DNA of 64,000 nt from Halichondria panicea. Taxonomy: Eukaryota > Porifera > Demospongiae > Suberitida > Halichondriidae. The notes under the pieces were generated by a model, which saw only the letters and a program-made list of their open reading frames with translations, was not told the origin of the DNA and searched no databases. The position numbers and the translations under genes were made by a program. Of the stretch, positions 34,701 through 46,084 are shown one piece after another. Each line of letters starts with the position of its first letter. The stretch's first letter is position 1. The stretch spans positions 2,210,800 through 2,274,799 of the forward strand of contig NC_087388.1 in the NCBI RefSeq assembly GCF_963675165.1, given 5' to 3'.

Positions 34701-37700
34701 GTCTTGATAAAAAGATTGCTCGTATTTCAGGGAGTTAATTCATTATTTTTAGTCGCCCTAAAAACTAAATGTTTCATTCGTGCATTAATCTTACATGTTG
34801 CTAATTAAAGGTGTTAGCAGCTGTGTAAGCAACGTGCAATAATTATACAGACAGTGTAGCTATAGTGCAATTACAGACAGGTAGGTAAGAAATTCCACTA
34901 TTCTCCCCACACAGTGGCTTGTGATCTCCTGACCCTGAACAATGGCAATGTCACTTACTCTAATGATAACCGCGGTGAAGGTGCGATGGCATTCTATGAC
35001 TGTTGCCCTGGTTACACCCTGACTGGAAGCCAAAGTCGCAGCTGTGAAGGTGTGATTTCAGGTGGTTCTTCGTCAGTGCAGTGGACCAATAGCCAGTCAT
35101 CCTGCGTTGGTAAGTACAGTAAGACACTGGAAATGTTAGCATTCCTGCTAATTACTCTCGAGCTGTTTAAAGCACTTGGTCAAGGCAGACCAACAGTGGG
35201 TTGCAATAAAGGGTGGCCTGCTAACACATACAGATCCACCACAAATATATTGTGCTATTGAGAAATTGTGACCCATAATTTAACTTGGGTGTATTATAAT
35301 TATAGAGAGTGGTCTGCTTGTAGGGACCACAATAGACGATTGGTTTCACTATAGCTGCATGTATGTACTGTAACAAATGTCACCTTTACCCTCTGCAGTC
35401 ACCCAATGCAACCTGATATTTGAACTGGGTCTCAATGGAAACATTGTCTACTCAACTGAAATCTCAGCATTATCTAGGTACGAGTATTCCACAGTAGCGA
35501 CTTACAATTGTTCCCTTGGTTACGAGCCGACTGCCAGTGGAGTACGGACATGCTTGGATGGGAATGACGGCACCGTTACTGGTAGATGGAGTAATTCCGA
35601 GGTCACTTGTGAAGGTGGGTCACAGCTTAAATAAATTATCTCCGGATGTCCACATGCATTAATAGAATGTGGTACCATTGAAACTTGTCCTTTGTACCAT
35701 TGATCGTTAATTACGATTTAAGCAGTGCAGAATATTTTTTTATCAGTACCACCTAGCAGATAGCTATAGTCATGCATGGGGTATCTAGAAATAATCCCTA
35801 ATAACAGTGTATCCCCCCCCCCCCCACACACACACAGTGGCTTGTGATCTCTTGACCCTGAACAATGGCAATGTCACTTACTCTAATGATAGCCGCTTCG
35901 AAGGCACAATGGCATTCTACGACTGTTTCCCTGGTTACACGCTGACTGGAAGTCAAACTCGTAGCTGTGTAGGTGTGATTTCAGGTGGTTCTTTGTCAGT
36001 GGAGTGGACCAATAACCAGTCATCCTGCATTGGTAAGTACAGTGAGACACTGGAAATGTTGTCTGTCAGTCAGTGAATACAGTTTTCATAAAATTATGTC
36101 TTAATTTTATATGAGCGGCTACCATGCATGCCGCATATTTCACAATAATTATCATTGGCGTTTAGTCGAGGCCTATTGAAACCGTGGCATTTAATCGAGG
36201 AAATAAATTAACAGCGGAATGTTTGAGCCTTAAAATTGATTTTTTGCTTGCATAATGATATAATTATTTCAAGCAATACGATAGCTTACTACATACAATT
36301 CAGTCAATTGGTGCGTATGGTTCATCCATTGTCTTGTTGTCTATTCTCCTTTTCTTGACATGATATATAGCTATAACACTCTGCTCGAGTTTTTGAAAGT
36401 AATTGTGATGACTTTCCTTAATTGTATCGGTATAGAGCTGAAAACTGTCCCAAATAAATTCTACCGCTTTTCCACTTCATCTTTTTGCCACTCAAAATGG
36501 CGAACGTATGTAACCATTTCCCCTTATATAAATTTGGCCCGGGAAATGGGTGGATCCGCATAACCTCTAGTAAAGGTTGCAGTTCCTCTGTTAGTAGAAC
36601 CTTATAATTATATTGAGTCCACACTCTTATGCACTGAAAAAACACAGTGGGTGAAATAAAGGGGGGGTGGGACTGCTACCACAAGTCGTAAATTGAAGGC
36701 CTATTAACCTGACTGTATTTTGGAGGGTGACGTGCTTACAGAGTGACCTCAATTGGGCAATTATAATATACACTGTCCATGCCGTTTTTGCAGTCTCAAA
36801 ATCTCACCTTTACCCTCTGCAGTCACCCAATGCAACCTGATATTTGAACTGGGTCTCAATGGAAACATTATCTACTCAACTGAAATCTCAGCGTTATCTA
36901 GGTACGAGTATTCCACAGTAGCGACTTACAATTGTTCCCTTGGTTACGAGCCGACTGCCAGTGGAGTACGGACGTGCTTGGATGGGAATGACGGCACCGT
37001 TACTGGTAGATGGAGTAATTCCGAGGTCACTTGTGAAGGTGAGTCACAGCTTAACTACAGTAACCCGCGGCCGTATACTAGCTTGCGCTCAAATATGTTT
37101 GTGAGTCATAGTTGTTGCACTATCTCAAACTCGGTAACCTTCCTCGACTGCCGTTTATATACCTATACAAGTAATTCAGGAAATAAACTGCACGTGCATT
37201 TATGTACATGTATAGTATTCATGTACTCTCTAACTATTATGCTTCTCCACAAGGCCAGTAGTAAATTTAGGAACTTCTATCTTTTATTCAAGGGTAATAT
37301 TTTGTCACAAGGACATCACTAAGAAAGGACATTTTTCTTCCCGCTACGGTCTCCTCATAATTATGCACAACATGCGCCAGTAACCAACCTGCAAAGTTAC
37401 ACTCTAATATAATAACTGTATGAATTGTTGTTCTTATACAGAGGTGCTGGCTTGTAATCCACTGACTATTGGGAATGGAGTGGTGACCTACTCACAGGCT
37501 GTCTTCACTGCGGGGACAATTGCCAATTACTCGTGCAATACTGGCTATGCGTTGTCACAAGTTTTATCTGTCACTTGTGTAATTAATATTCTCTCCCGTG
37601 TCACCTTTTGGAACCCAGGAAACAGACCAATTTGTATTCGTGAGTTTCTTATAGTACAACGTTCTGTTATTTTTATATGCTGTAGGAATATATAATTAGC

Positions 37701-39072
37701 TAGAGCAGGTGTGAATAAGTCATGCACAAATGTGTGTGCCTATATATAAGAGTATGGAATGCTTCTTCTTCATCCGTATGTAAATACTGCGTGACTTAGT
37801 CACTAGTGTAGGTGTACTCGGTGGTGGTGCTGGTTGTGCTCTTGAATATCTAGATGCCAGCAAATTTTAAATTAACATGCAGTCTGTACTATACTGAAAA
37901 CTGACTTAATTTCCATTGATTCTGTATAGAAGCATGTTTAACAGTTGATATCAGTGGCAATTAATGGTTTAGTTGATTGCCTGTCTGCACGGGAAATCAT
38001 CATAATTAATAATCATTATTTTGACTGCATTGTGCATATACACTGTATTTCAATAATTACAGTGATTCCGTTTTCTCCATTGTTGCAGCCATAAGATGCA
38101 ATGGCTTGTCAACTGAAAATCTCCTCGGAGTGATCAACTACACACCAGACCCATTTCCTTTATACAACTATGGTACGACGGCTTTGTACACGTGTAACCA
38201 AGGTTACCTAGCTAACGGTACCGGAATGAGAAATTGTACAAATTCGATTGTAATAGATGGAACAGTGACTGGTGTATGGAATGGGGACCCTGTCAGTTGT
38301 GAATGTGAGTTAATTATGTTAAATAAATTGTCGATCATTAACTCAAGTCACAATAATATACACTCGTGCAAGTCAGAAAATCTTGAAATGTCTACTCGTG
38401 ACATATATATATAGTGAGCATTACTGCATGACTTAGTTTTGGACTTTGGTCCAATATGCTGTTAGAGTACTAGGTATAGAGAGGATTTTAAATGTGATGA
38501 TCCTGTACCCATTGATAAGATGTGCATAAATTATGTATATGACTATAACGATCTTTACCAACTATATTGTGATCTTTCACTGATACTCAAACCTGGTGTT
38601 CAAACGGGATGATCCTTACCTGATTGATTAATTCTTATACAGTTGTACGTGCTATGTATTTTTATATCTATAGACCACGTACATAGTTAATTAGTGATCG
38701 GCATACTACCATATAGGTTGTTAGAGGTGATTGGTACAATTTCCACTAACCAGTGTGAGCACATCGCTGTGCATGCATGCACCCTAACAACTATGGTAGT
38801 ATAATTATATGCCGATCACTAAACCACATATTCCTTCCTTCCTTCCCCATGCACTACAGCCATCCTCTGCCCTGGCTTACAAGCTCCCGTGGCAGGATTC
38901 GTAGCCTACACGTCTCCTGACGGCTCTGAGATAGCCAGGATTGAGAACGGCACTCTGGCTTCGTATTCCTGCTCTGTGGGCCATCATCTAGTAGGACTTG
39001 CCACCCTTACCTGTGTAGTGGACCTTGACATCATGGAGGGGCTGTGGAGTGACTCTGAGCCAACCTGTCAGC
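25742..39072 (+). CDS. FN3/EGF/sushi mosaic extracellular protein (14 exons seen, 3' end not found)
   Basis: Exons: 25742-25784 and 26072-26098 (signal peptide, MMLKCLLMSLLLIQ plus GLATLYPVS), 26232-26615 (FN3 with a Ser/Thr/Pro insert), 26780-26967 (EGF-like, CPGLCDYR...CVCNPAFSGPNC), 27241-27377 and 27490-27914 (two FN3 units, WSPPNG and SYTVEISARNAAGQG), 28137-28298 (Cys-rich ephrin-receptor/GCC2-GCC3-like, TTCSSCPSNSISETGSTT). Seven sushi/CCP exons follow: 34915-35109, 35399-35614, 35838-36032, 36823-37038, 37442-37639, 38089-38304, 38860-39072. Nearly all junctions are phase 1, the class that allows module shuffling. Joining the FN3 part to the sushi part across a 6.6-kb intron is inferred from compatible phase and strand; they could be two genes. 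Sushi exons 3 and 4 are recent copies of 1 and 2. No TM segment or terminal exon was found, so secreted versus membrane-bound is open. A role as adhesion or recognition receptor is inference. Confidence 0.75.
25836..26044. mobile_element. MITE in the first intron of the mosaic gene
   Basis: The termini atcgtatagcg and cgctatacggt are inverted. Inside, ggtataaatgttcgcc and ggcgaaca-type words recur in both orientations (gcgaacatttatacc). The element fills most of the 287-bp intron between the two signal-peptide exons. Confidence 0.6.
28640..29028. repeat. Dispersed ~400-bp repeat, copy 2 (inverted relative to 10573-10975)
   Basis: The stretch from ttacgccctatgaacgaggc to ccaatccctctaattcttca is the diverged reverse complement of 10573-10975. 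It lies in the large intron of the mosaic gene. Confidence 0.75.
29700..30205 (-). repeat. Diverged copy of the 'gcctcggtgcgcatgcg' dispersed family
   Basis: The right end (acacacacagtcagctttaccgtatccctc...cctcaaggcataatta) and interior words (ggcataactgg-like, gcaaatccacaaat) match the copy at 55070-55355 in the same orientation. They match the copies at 30641 and 51704 in reverse. Heavily diverged; limits approximate. Confidence 0.45.
30641..31205 (+). repeat. Dispersed ~560-bp repeat, copy with terminal CG-rich motif
   Basis: It starts at tatgccccagtgcacatacg and shares long near-identical stretches with 51704-52255: gactgctacagctgctcaag, gcttcgttctcgagttatgc and gtgagaagagagctgcaagg. It has no ORF of note. 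It ends at gtgctttcatt, directly against the Tigger-like MITE. Confidence 0.75.
31210..31536. mobile_element. pogo/Tigger-like MITE with TA target duplication
   Basis: The element runs 31212-31534, from cagtagaacctcgattatcc to the inverted end ggataatcgaggttctactg. It is flanked by TA at 31210-31211 and 31535-31536. The termini match, from memory, the classic pogo/Tigger end (cagtagaacctc...). The subterminal word cctcgattatccgg is tandemly repeated at the left end (four copies, 31219-31279). No transposase remains, so it is non-autonomous. Confidence 0.85.
31620..33799 (-). CDS. Small type I membrane protein, distant member of the A/B family, nested in an intron
   Basis: Exon 1 (33799-33724) encodes a signal peptide (MFAKKNHWILLWSVQILATM). 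Exon 2 (33614-33228, 129 codons, phase 1-1) encodes a single ectodomain with NVTT and NIS glycosylation sites and the pair GTCISVAVGTKCKEMEVSL. Exon 3 (32861-32751) is a Thr/Pro-rich stalk. Exon 4 (31784-31620) encodes the TM segment LLAVLLTTAFLVSFGGNVVI, then CWERRNN and a short tail. The exon 3 to exon 4 junction does not keep phase as I drew it, so a mini-exon or another site is missing there. The C-x8-CKE motif followed by an alternating hydrophobic strand, and the exon plan, resemble the genes at 44-57 kb. It lies antisense in the 6.6-kb intron of the mosaic gene. Function unknown. Confidence 0.65.
31995..32608. mobile_element. MITE with 50-bp inverted termini carrying a nested palindromic MITE
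   Basis: Outer arms (31995-32047 and 32560-32608) are near-identical inverted copies (gcaagttgctt..., cacagtaaatgggcgtt). Inside sits a second long palindrome, 32056-32290, with ends taccaagggcgtataaaaga and its inverse. A relative of the inner element occurs at 62941-63188. Both lie in an intron of the nested minus-strand gene. Confidence 0.75.
33800..34914. other. Intronic/intergenic stretch, no gene seen
   Basis: AT-rich DNA between the start of the nested minus-strand gene and the first sushi exon. It should include the promoter of the nested gene. I found no exon with splice signals on either strand. Confidence 0.4.
34915..37038 (+). repeat. Tandem duplication of a two-exon sushi unit within the mosaic gene
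   Basis: Sushi exon 1 (34915-35109) and exon 3 (35838-36032) are both 195 bp with few differences. Exon 2 (35399-35614) and exon 4 (36823-37038) are both 216 bp and almost identical. The duplicated block is therefore exon pair plus intron, and the two 216-bp exons look more recent or gene-converted. Differences fall mainly in the 195-bp pair (NDNRGEGAM against NDSRFEGTM). Confidence 0.85.
38691..38822. mobile_element. Palindromic MITE between sushi exons 6 and 7
   Basis: The ends ttagtgatcggcat and atgccgatcactaa are exact inverses, and weaker pairing continues inside (ctaccatatagg / ctatggtag). It ends 37 bp before sushi exon 7. Confidence 0.75.
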
Positions 39073-40181
39073 GTGAGTGTCTAGATTAGTCAGGGCCAGG
39101 TTACATGATATGTAATCCCACACATAGAAACATTTGCTTGCCTAACTCAACAAGAGTGCATCCATAAATTATGCACTCCTGTTTACACTTATAAATATTA
39201 GGTTGGTGGTTTTAATCTTTCCCATGCACTAATTATATAGTATGTGTTTGTGTGTACTTACCCCTAGAGTTAATAGCATTTCTGTCAATAACTACACAGT
39301 CCAATTAACTAGGCTATTTAATAGTCGTGCATTATGGTGACGTCTATATTATAGTGATGGATCGTAATAATCCTCACACTTTGTTGTCCTATCTATAAGG
39401 TATTGGGAGGAAGTTGTCCCCTCACTCATTTGTACACTTGTGTGTTAGATAATGTTCCCACTATAATTAACTGTTAACACACTATTCTATCCCTCATTTG
39501 GTTTTACTGATGCTGTAACAGGTCCTTCACTCCGTACTCAAGTTGTACATGTATGTGTAATATAGATTCCACTTTTAATTGACTAACTAGAGCTAGTAAC
39601 AGTCATTATATCATTTGTATCGATCTCCAATAATTCCCTGGGAATTATGGCTTATGGCTCTGTTAAACACACTCAAGTCGGTGCATAGAGATTTGATTCT
39701 TGTGTAATCCGATCTGTCACACCTATCAAAACTGCTGTCTGCACTAATCACATAGTGGGGAGTTGTTATCGGTGTAAAGGTTCCACTGTAGTAGTTTTTT
39801 TGTTGTGTAATCTTATTGGACCACCCATGCAGGCATTGTGGGTGTCCGAGCTCGGACACTAATTGGGAGTTATCCCTCATACTTTGCCATCATTCTGTTT
39901 TTGATCACTTAATTTCTTCCTCTTTTCTCTAATTCCACGTACATTAATTGCGAACATATAGTTTGGCTTAATGGTTTCACACTGCACATGGTAGAATTTC
40001 ACAGTTCATTGGCTAGGAACATCTAGGAAAGATGTGGAATGGTTTTTTTCAAGGCATAATTTATGGGTCCTACATGTATAATAGTGTATCATAATAGTGT
40101 ATATTGGCCTGTGTGTCCTGATCGTACCCTAGATTTATAATTTTGCGAAGTATGATAGGCATCCTGTTTCCCTGTATAGGG

Positions 40182-40396
40182 TACCGTATTACTAGAATGT
40201 TTTGCGAGCATCAAACATTTGCGAACTTTGTGACGGTTGATCAATTCGCAACAATAAAATCCGCAAAACCTAGTAAATGCACACGATCCTTGCCAGAACG
40301 CAATAGTTAGATTGCAAAGGGTCAACTTTTCTGCTGATTTGGCTCATTCGATCGCAAAGGTTTTTTCACCTGTAAAATATTCTAGTAATACGGTAT
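40182..40396. mobile_element. MITE of the 'gcaaagggtcaac' family, complete copy
   Basis: Inverted ends taccgtattactagaatgtt / aatattctagtaatacggta enclose paired interior words gttttgcgagc...gatcgcaaagg. Relatives lie at 61977-62204 and, as a half copy, at 10976-11084. Confidence 0.75.
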
Positions 40397-40889
40397 TGAC
40401 TAGGTTGAATAATCCTGTACTCACTTGTTGTATTATAATACTGTGCTGCTCTGGAATATTATCACTTAGTATTTCGTTGACTAGTGTTGATAACCCCATA
40501 CCCACCTGTTGTGTACTAGCTGTGCTGATCTAGAATCGAACCCTAATTCTTTGTCACTCGTGTAGCCCACTACCGTACCATCAAAAGTTGATAGGGCAGA
40601 AATTTGAATGAGAATACTGTGATTTATAGGGTACACTAACTAGTGTGGATAACCCTGCACTTGTTGTTTGACCTTTGGTTGAAACTACCCCTGCTTTCCA
40701 GGTAACGTTTACACTGGACTAGACAATTATAAGCACAAGGTGAACTAAGGGCTTCTACTGTTACAGTGTGCCTATATTCACAATCTATACATGTTATTCA
40801 TGCACTCCTGATGTGGTTAGGGAGTGTTTGTGTGGGGATGCTTTTTAGGTATAATGTGGGCTTCATCATTATTATGATAGCTTAAAGGA

Positions 40890-42680
40890 ACCGCTGTTGC
40901 TAGGTTTTTTAGGTATAGATCATGTATTCCCTGGGTATCTTTGTACATGTACATGTGTTATTCCTATAATTATGTGTTACATCAAGCTGATGTACGTGTG
41001 TGGTATTGTCTTAGCTCAGTCGTATATACATGTAGCAGGTACTCACTATGAGAAGGATTTATTTGAGGCCATGCATCGATCAATTTTCGTTAAACTACAT
41101 ATAATTATAGCTAACAGATAGTAATAGTCCAAACAGACATAGCTAGTATATATTACATGTACGTTCATAAACTCTGAAATGCAATCACTCAGCCTGCATG
41201 CTTTTAACCACGTAAGAGGCTAACTCACATCATCACGTAACTTACAGGCAATTTAATTATTACACTTGAAAGAACCAGGGATCTCCCCCCATTATTCCTG
41301 ATGATAAATCACCCTGTCTAAACTACATAAGAGGCTCAGAGTCAGTAACGTACAGGCAATTTAAATAAGCCCCAGGGATTTCTCTCCCATTATTCCTAAT
41401 AGGTACACTGTTCTTTAATCTATAATAGGCTATATGTAAACTATCACAATGGTATGTAAGTTGTATTAATTGCTTATATTCTGTGCCAAAGGCTGAATAT
41501 ATTTTCATGCACTCGTGAAGCAGCTAGGGTATATAGCTATTAAGTTAGTCCTAAGACACGCAACTAGCTAGTATATACATGTACGTACATTACTAATTAC
41601 CCACGGATTTCCAGCCCACATTATTTCTTGATGAATCACCCTGTGTAACCACATAAGAGGCTCACACGTCCCATGTCACAATTTGAGAGCAATTTAATTA
41701 TTGCACTTGAAAAAACCCAGGGATTTTTTCCCCTTAATGAATAGGTACACTGCCCTTTGTCTATAATATATAAATAAGTATTATCAACTGACAAGAGCTC
41801 GTTAGGAAGAGTACCAACACCCAGAAGAGGTCTGACATGCGTACCCGAATCACTACAAGTGCTAGTGTATTGGCCTGGACGAGGTATATGATAGCAACTA
41901 GCTGCTGTTGTTAGGTTTTTTAGGTTCTGTTTATAATTGCATTCCCTGCTGGGTATCTTTGTACAAGTGCGTATATATAGTTGCTAGTCAAAGCTGGCCG
42001 GTATAATTATGTGTATGAATAGGTCGTGTGTTACATTAGGCTGACGTGTGTAGTAACACATTAAATTTAGCTCAGTCGTATACCGGCCTGCTTATAGCAA
42101 GGCCAAACATATTTTATATGCATGCATGCATTGATTAATAATTATAGCTACGTATTACAGAAATTAGTTTGAATCTAATAATAGTCTTACATGCACGTAC
42201 AGCTAGTATATACATGTACGTACATAAAATACATAAAACTCCAATCACCCTGCTTAGCCACATAAAGGCTCATCATCACGTGACTTGCAGGCAATTTAAT
42301 TATTACACTAGAACGACCCGGGGATTTCCCCACCATTACTTTTTGATGAATAGGTACACTGCCCTTTTTGTCTATCCTAAGTACGTAATTAATGAATGTT
42401 AATTGCATATCAGTTGTGCCAAATCTTCATGCACTCGTGAAGGGTATATAAAATACATGTACATGTATAGTTTAGTCCTAAGACACGCAGCTAGCTACAT
42501 GTAGTAAAAACACATACACTTAAAATTTACCCAGGGACCCCCCCATTATTCCTCAATGAACCATCCTGTGTAACCATATAAGAAGCTCACATCCCATGTA
42601 ACTTTGAAAGTACCCTGGGGATCCCCCCCCCCATTATTCCTTGGTGAATATATGGGTACACTGCTCTTTGTCTATAGTCT
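40890..42680. repeat. Degenerate direct repeats (roughly 1-kb duplication plus ~130-bp units)
   Basis: The word ttgttaggttttttaggt with a following gggtatctttgtaca occurs at about 40893 and 41908, marking a duplicated block of about 1 kb. Inside and after it, units with cacataagaggctca, gcaatttaattattacactt, ccattattcc and gaataggtacactgccctt recur near 41211, 41330, 41620, 42240 and 42535. No coding frame runs through them. Confidence 0.6.
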
Positions 42681-42787
42681 TGGACGTTTGATGACAGCCA
42701 GATTAGTTCTTCACCACTTACAGGTTGTAGTTCAGGCTCTACACAGACGTCACTGTCCCGTTGGAATGCAATTAAAACAAACCACAA
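42675..42787 (-). pseudogene. Retroelement scrap related to the fragment at 60443
   Basis: Reading the minus strand gives VCVEPELQPVSGEELI, matching VCVEPNLQPVSADQFN in the larger retroelement remnant at 60443-61250. Too short to be functional. Confidence 0.5.
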
Positions 42788-42927
42788 AATGCGTAATGCG
42801 TGGGTGATATTATTTCAGCCTCGATAACAGACCGCCAGTGATGTACTTTATACTCGAGGCCGATAATATTTTTGTGCAGATAATTGGGGCGAGCAAAGCG
42901 AGTCCCTTCCTAGTGATGAACGTTGCA

Positions 42928-42931
<4 letters not shown>

Positions 42932-42961
<30 letters not shown>
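42932..42961. repeat. (GT)15 microsatellite
   Basis: An uninterrupted GT dinucleotide tract that ends at gtcatggacc. Confidence 0.95.
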
Positions 42962-42963
<2 letters not shown>

Positions 42964-43074
42964 ATGGACCGGCACGATATTTGTTTTTTGTACTCATGAG
43001 ACCCTTTACCAACTTTTATGTGAAAGCTGCGCATGGGCACAAGAGCTAGCTACACTCAGGAACGAAGGCTCAGA

Positions 43075-43440
43075 CAAGACACAGAGACTCTTGAGGCTAC
43101 AAGCACGCCTACGTACAGCAGGTCAAAGCAGCTCAGATGGGGACCTTCTGAGCCTAAGATCACACAGGCACGCCTGCAGGAGGTCACAGCAGCTTACTTG
43201 CCATGTTTCACTTCCAAGTCTTGTGTTTTTGTGATAATAAACCTGCTAGCTCAACAGGACAAAACATAGATCGAAACCAGTCACTACAGCAGGTCAGAGC
43301 AGCTCAGATGGAGACTTCTGAAGTTGCACAGGCACCTTTAGACAATATAGCACTACGGCATGCAGGTCAGACCAGCTCAGATGGAAACTTCTGAGGCCAC
43401 ACAGGCACGCTTACAACAGGTCAGAGTAGCTTACTTACCC
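43075..43440. repeat. Degenerate tandem repeat, unit ~55-90 bp
   Basis: The phrase acaggtca(g)agcagctcagatgg followed by a ...acttctgag...cacacaggcacgc phrase recurs about four times, near 43119, 43285, 43370 and 43415, with truncated versions between. The apparent open frames here are repeat translations. Confidence 0.6.
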
Positions 43441-44369
43441 GGCAAGGATTGTTCACAGTATACTATCTTGTAATTTGGGTCCAGCAAGAAGTGATAATAT
43501 CTCCTTGCTCCTAACCTTGCTCCTCATGTTAGTTTGCATAGCCAGCTCTTTCATGCTGAACTTTCACTCATACATATGTTTCACCTTGATGTTACACCAC
43601 AGTCAAAGACCACAACAACCCTACACCACTCAGAATAATTGTCACGGGTATACAGCTGGCACAGTCATATCTAATCCACTGAATCAGACTACTCGTTTAT
43701 ATTCACTGTTCCACAATTACTGTTACTGATTTCATTTCATTTCCTAAATTACCACATCATGCACTGTACTGTACAACAAATACACAAATTGCTTGCTCGC
43801 CCCAAACATGCTCTGCATGCTCCTAGTTATAGGCTACGTAAGTATTACATGTACTAAAACTATCACAGGTAGCACTCACTATATATATAATTATACTTAT
43901 GAAACCTGCTTGTGGAATAATTTATTATGGTACATAACATACAATTCCAGTGGCTACTCTTGCTTCTCCTGCCAAAACATGTTTTAAGCCATTGACCCTC
44001 ACACACTCCACCGTATAGCGGGTTATTTTCGTATTTAGTTTTGTATTGTAGAGCATAATTATCATACGAAAATTAAAACTATTCTACCGCAATAGCTTCA
44101 ACGTCACTATCCTGAGCTGTACTATTAGAATACGAAATATTTAATTGAGCATAATAACTACTCATAAGAGTATACAAAAATAAAATTTTCCAAAGCAATA
44201 ATATACGTACATATATGTAACTACTATAATATAGTTAGTCAGTACAAGGTTGAGTATCAGGGATGATGTAACAGCACAATTGTCTTCACTGCTCGTGTGC
44301 TTCAGTTCTCAATTCAGTCACTGAAATTGCTGACACTCAACAATGCTATTGAATGGGTTCTCCAGTCCC

Positions 44370-45498
44370 TTAGTCAGATGCAAGCTGTTGACTGTCTAGT
44401 TGGCTGTGGACTGGCTGCTCTGGATCTTGCTGAGTGGAAATCTGCAAAAATACGTACAAATGTCATGACACGTACAGACAGTATTCATGTGTTCTTCAAA
44501 ATGTGCATGTTGTTCCAGGGGAGGGGATAGTGTACATCTATGTATTGCCTTTGGTTACTACTTACTTAAACACTTACTTTTTTGTTCCTCTTCATGTACA
44601 CCACCACCATAGCTAATGTTGCTATTAGAGCCACGATGATCAGCACACAAACAGCTACGGCAATGATTAGTCCCATGGAAGCAGAATCAAGAGCTCCTGC
44701 AAATAGAACATATTATTTTATATAATTGACCATAATAATATTATTAAGAGGCGAATTAAGGCAATTAGCTAGAAGTTAATTGTGAAACGTACCTTTGTTA
44801 CTGTCAGTATTGACGACAATACTAGCAGTAGTTGGTGTCTGGTCAGTGGGGCCTGCATGGTTGTAAGGTTAAATAAAAAGATCCCCACTATCGCTAGATC
44901 TACTGTGGCAATGCTATATATATACTTGCTTGTCAACAGTGACACTCACCAGTAGTAGTAGGTGGTCGATGGCGCTGGAGTTTAATTGTGGAAAGAGTCT
45001 TCACTTTCCTAAATGATGATATATTGTAGAGGCTGAATGAAATGCTCTGGAATCTGTGTTTTCTTCTCCACAGCGTTATTTGTGCCTCCATACACTGCCA
45101 TGTGGGTTGGTTACTGTCTTTACAACTATTATAGGTAACAGTGTAACTGCCTCGAGGCTTTTCTCGATGTACACGAAATGTTCCGACCGCCACATTCAGA
45201 ACGAGGTTTCGGAGGGACGAATCCTTTGAGGTGATCTTGAAGGTGATTTTTGTCTTGTTCACATTAAGGAATATTGTATCTCCAGCTGGATCCTGTTCTT
45301 GATCTGCAAGAAGTTTAGTACTAGTACAGTAGAAGATGGCATTGCATGTATTGTGCACATTGTTTACAGTGTTAGCTATACAGCTAAGCTACATGTATAG
45401 CTAGCCATAGATCTAGTACCTGTGTCTGCTTGTGCTTGTAGCACAAAGATAGCCAGGGTTATGACCACAAGTAAGTAGCTGAGCTTGTTTCCAGGCAT
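44370..45498 (-). CDS. A1: type I membrane protein of an unrecognised family, 5 exons, 227 aa
   Basis: Exons: 45498-45420 (signal peptide, LSYLLVVITLAIFVLQAQAD), 45303-44950 (118-residue ectodomain), 44852-44793 (Thr-rich stalk, GPTDQTPTTASIVV), 44696-44578 (TM, LIIAVAVCVLIIVALIATLA, then basic YMKRNKK), 44441-44370 (Gln/Ser-rich cytoplasmic tail, QQDPEQPVHSQLDSQQ). All junctions are in phase and the total is 684 nt. The ectodomain is beta-strand-like, with alternating hydrophobics, N-glycosylation sites (NKT, NIS) and two cysteines ten residues apart (NSCKDSNQPTWQCMEAQITL). A disulphide loop is likely. I recognise no Pfam-type domain. Its closest relative is A2 at 52698-53757. Flanking DNA from about 43866 is also shared with the A2 region. 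The tail has no obvious tyrosine signalling motif. Confidence 0.85.
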
Positions 45499-46084
45499 GT
45501 TCTTCTTTTCTTGGTATTCATTATTTTGCCTTGGATCAGGTTGCTTTTATTGAAGTAGCTAGCTATAGCTATCATACAGATCTAGGTGCTTTTGAAAAGT
45601 CCCAGGTACTTTTCCCCAGTTGTCTAAATTTAGATCAATACAGTCACTACGCACGTGGACAGGATGCCAATATAAATAATTATGTATAGTTTTATTTTTA
45701 GAGGAAGTTCAATTTCCTGTTAGAGAAAGAGATTGCGGTCAATACTAATTAAATATTCATGCACTCATACCAGTGCCATACTTTACTTGCACTGTACTTG
45801 ACTTCTACTGAGAGTACCTACATATGCCTACTTTGCATGCACTAAATCATAGCTTCCAAGTTACATCACAAGACGGTTGAGAGAGCCAGATACCACACTC
45901 AGCCAATAATTGGTACCCCCCAGACTTTTGGTGATATCTTTTTTCTGACAAAGCAATTTTGTTGATGGGTTGGCCATCAAAAACTTCTTACAATGCAAAA
46001 AAAAAATGAAGTTGTGCAGGGGTAGGAATCCTGAGATATGGGGTCAGCAATAATCAGCTGTAATCAAGACCACAATGCCACAAA

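Larger units (their letters stand above)
39073..44369. other. Repeat-rich stretch without a recognised gene
   Basis: This holds a MITE (40182-40396), recurrent degenerate units (40890-42680), a retroelement scrap (about 42675-42787), a (GT)n tract and degenerate tandem repeats (43075-43440). The 3' exons of the mosaic gene could be here. A possible short phase-1 exon is 39522-39550, but I could not support it or any terminal exon. Confidence 0.4.

Noticed and set aside
39522-39550. Possible short phase-1 exon after sushi 7 followed by a stop in the next candidate exon (about 40703)
   Set aside because: AG/GT-bounded segments this short occur by chance, and there is no domain support.
43033-43394. 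Three overlapping frames with similar Gln/Thr-rich translations
   Set aside because: They are translations of a degenerate tandem repeat and have no start context or splice logic.
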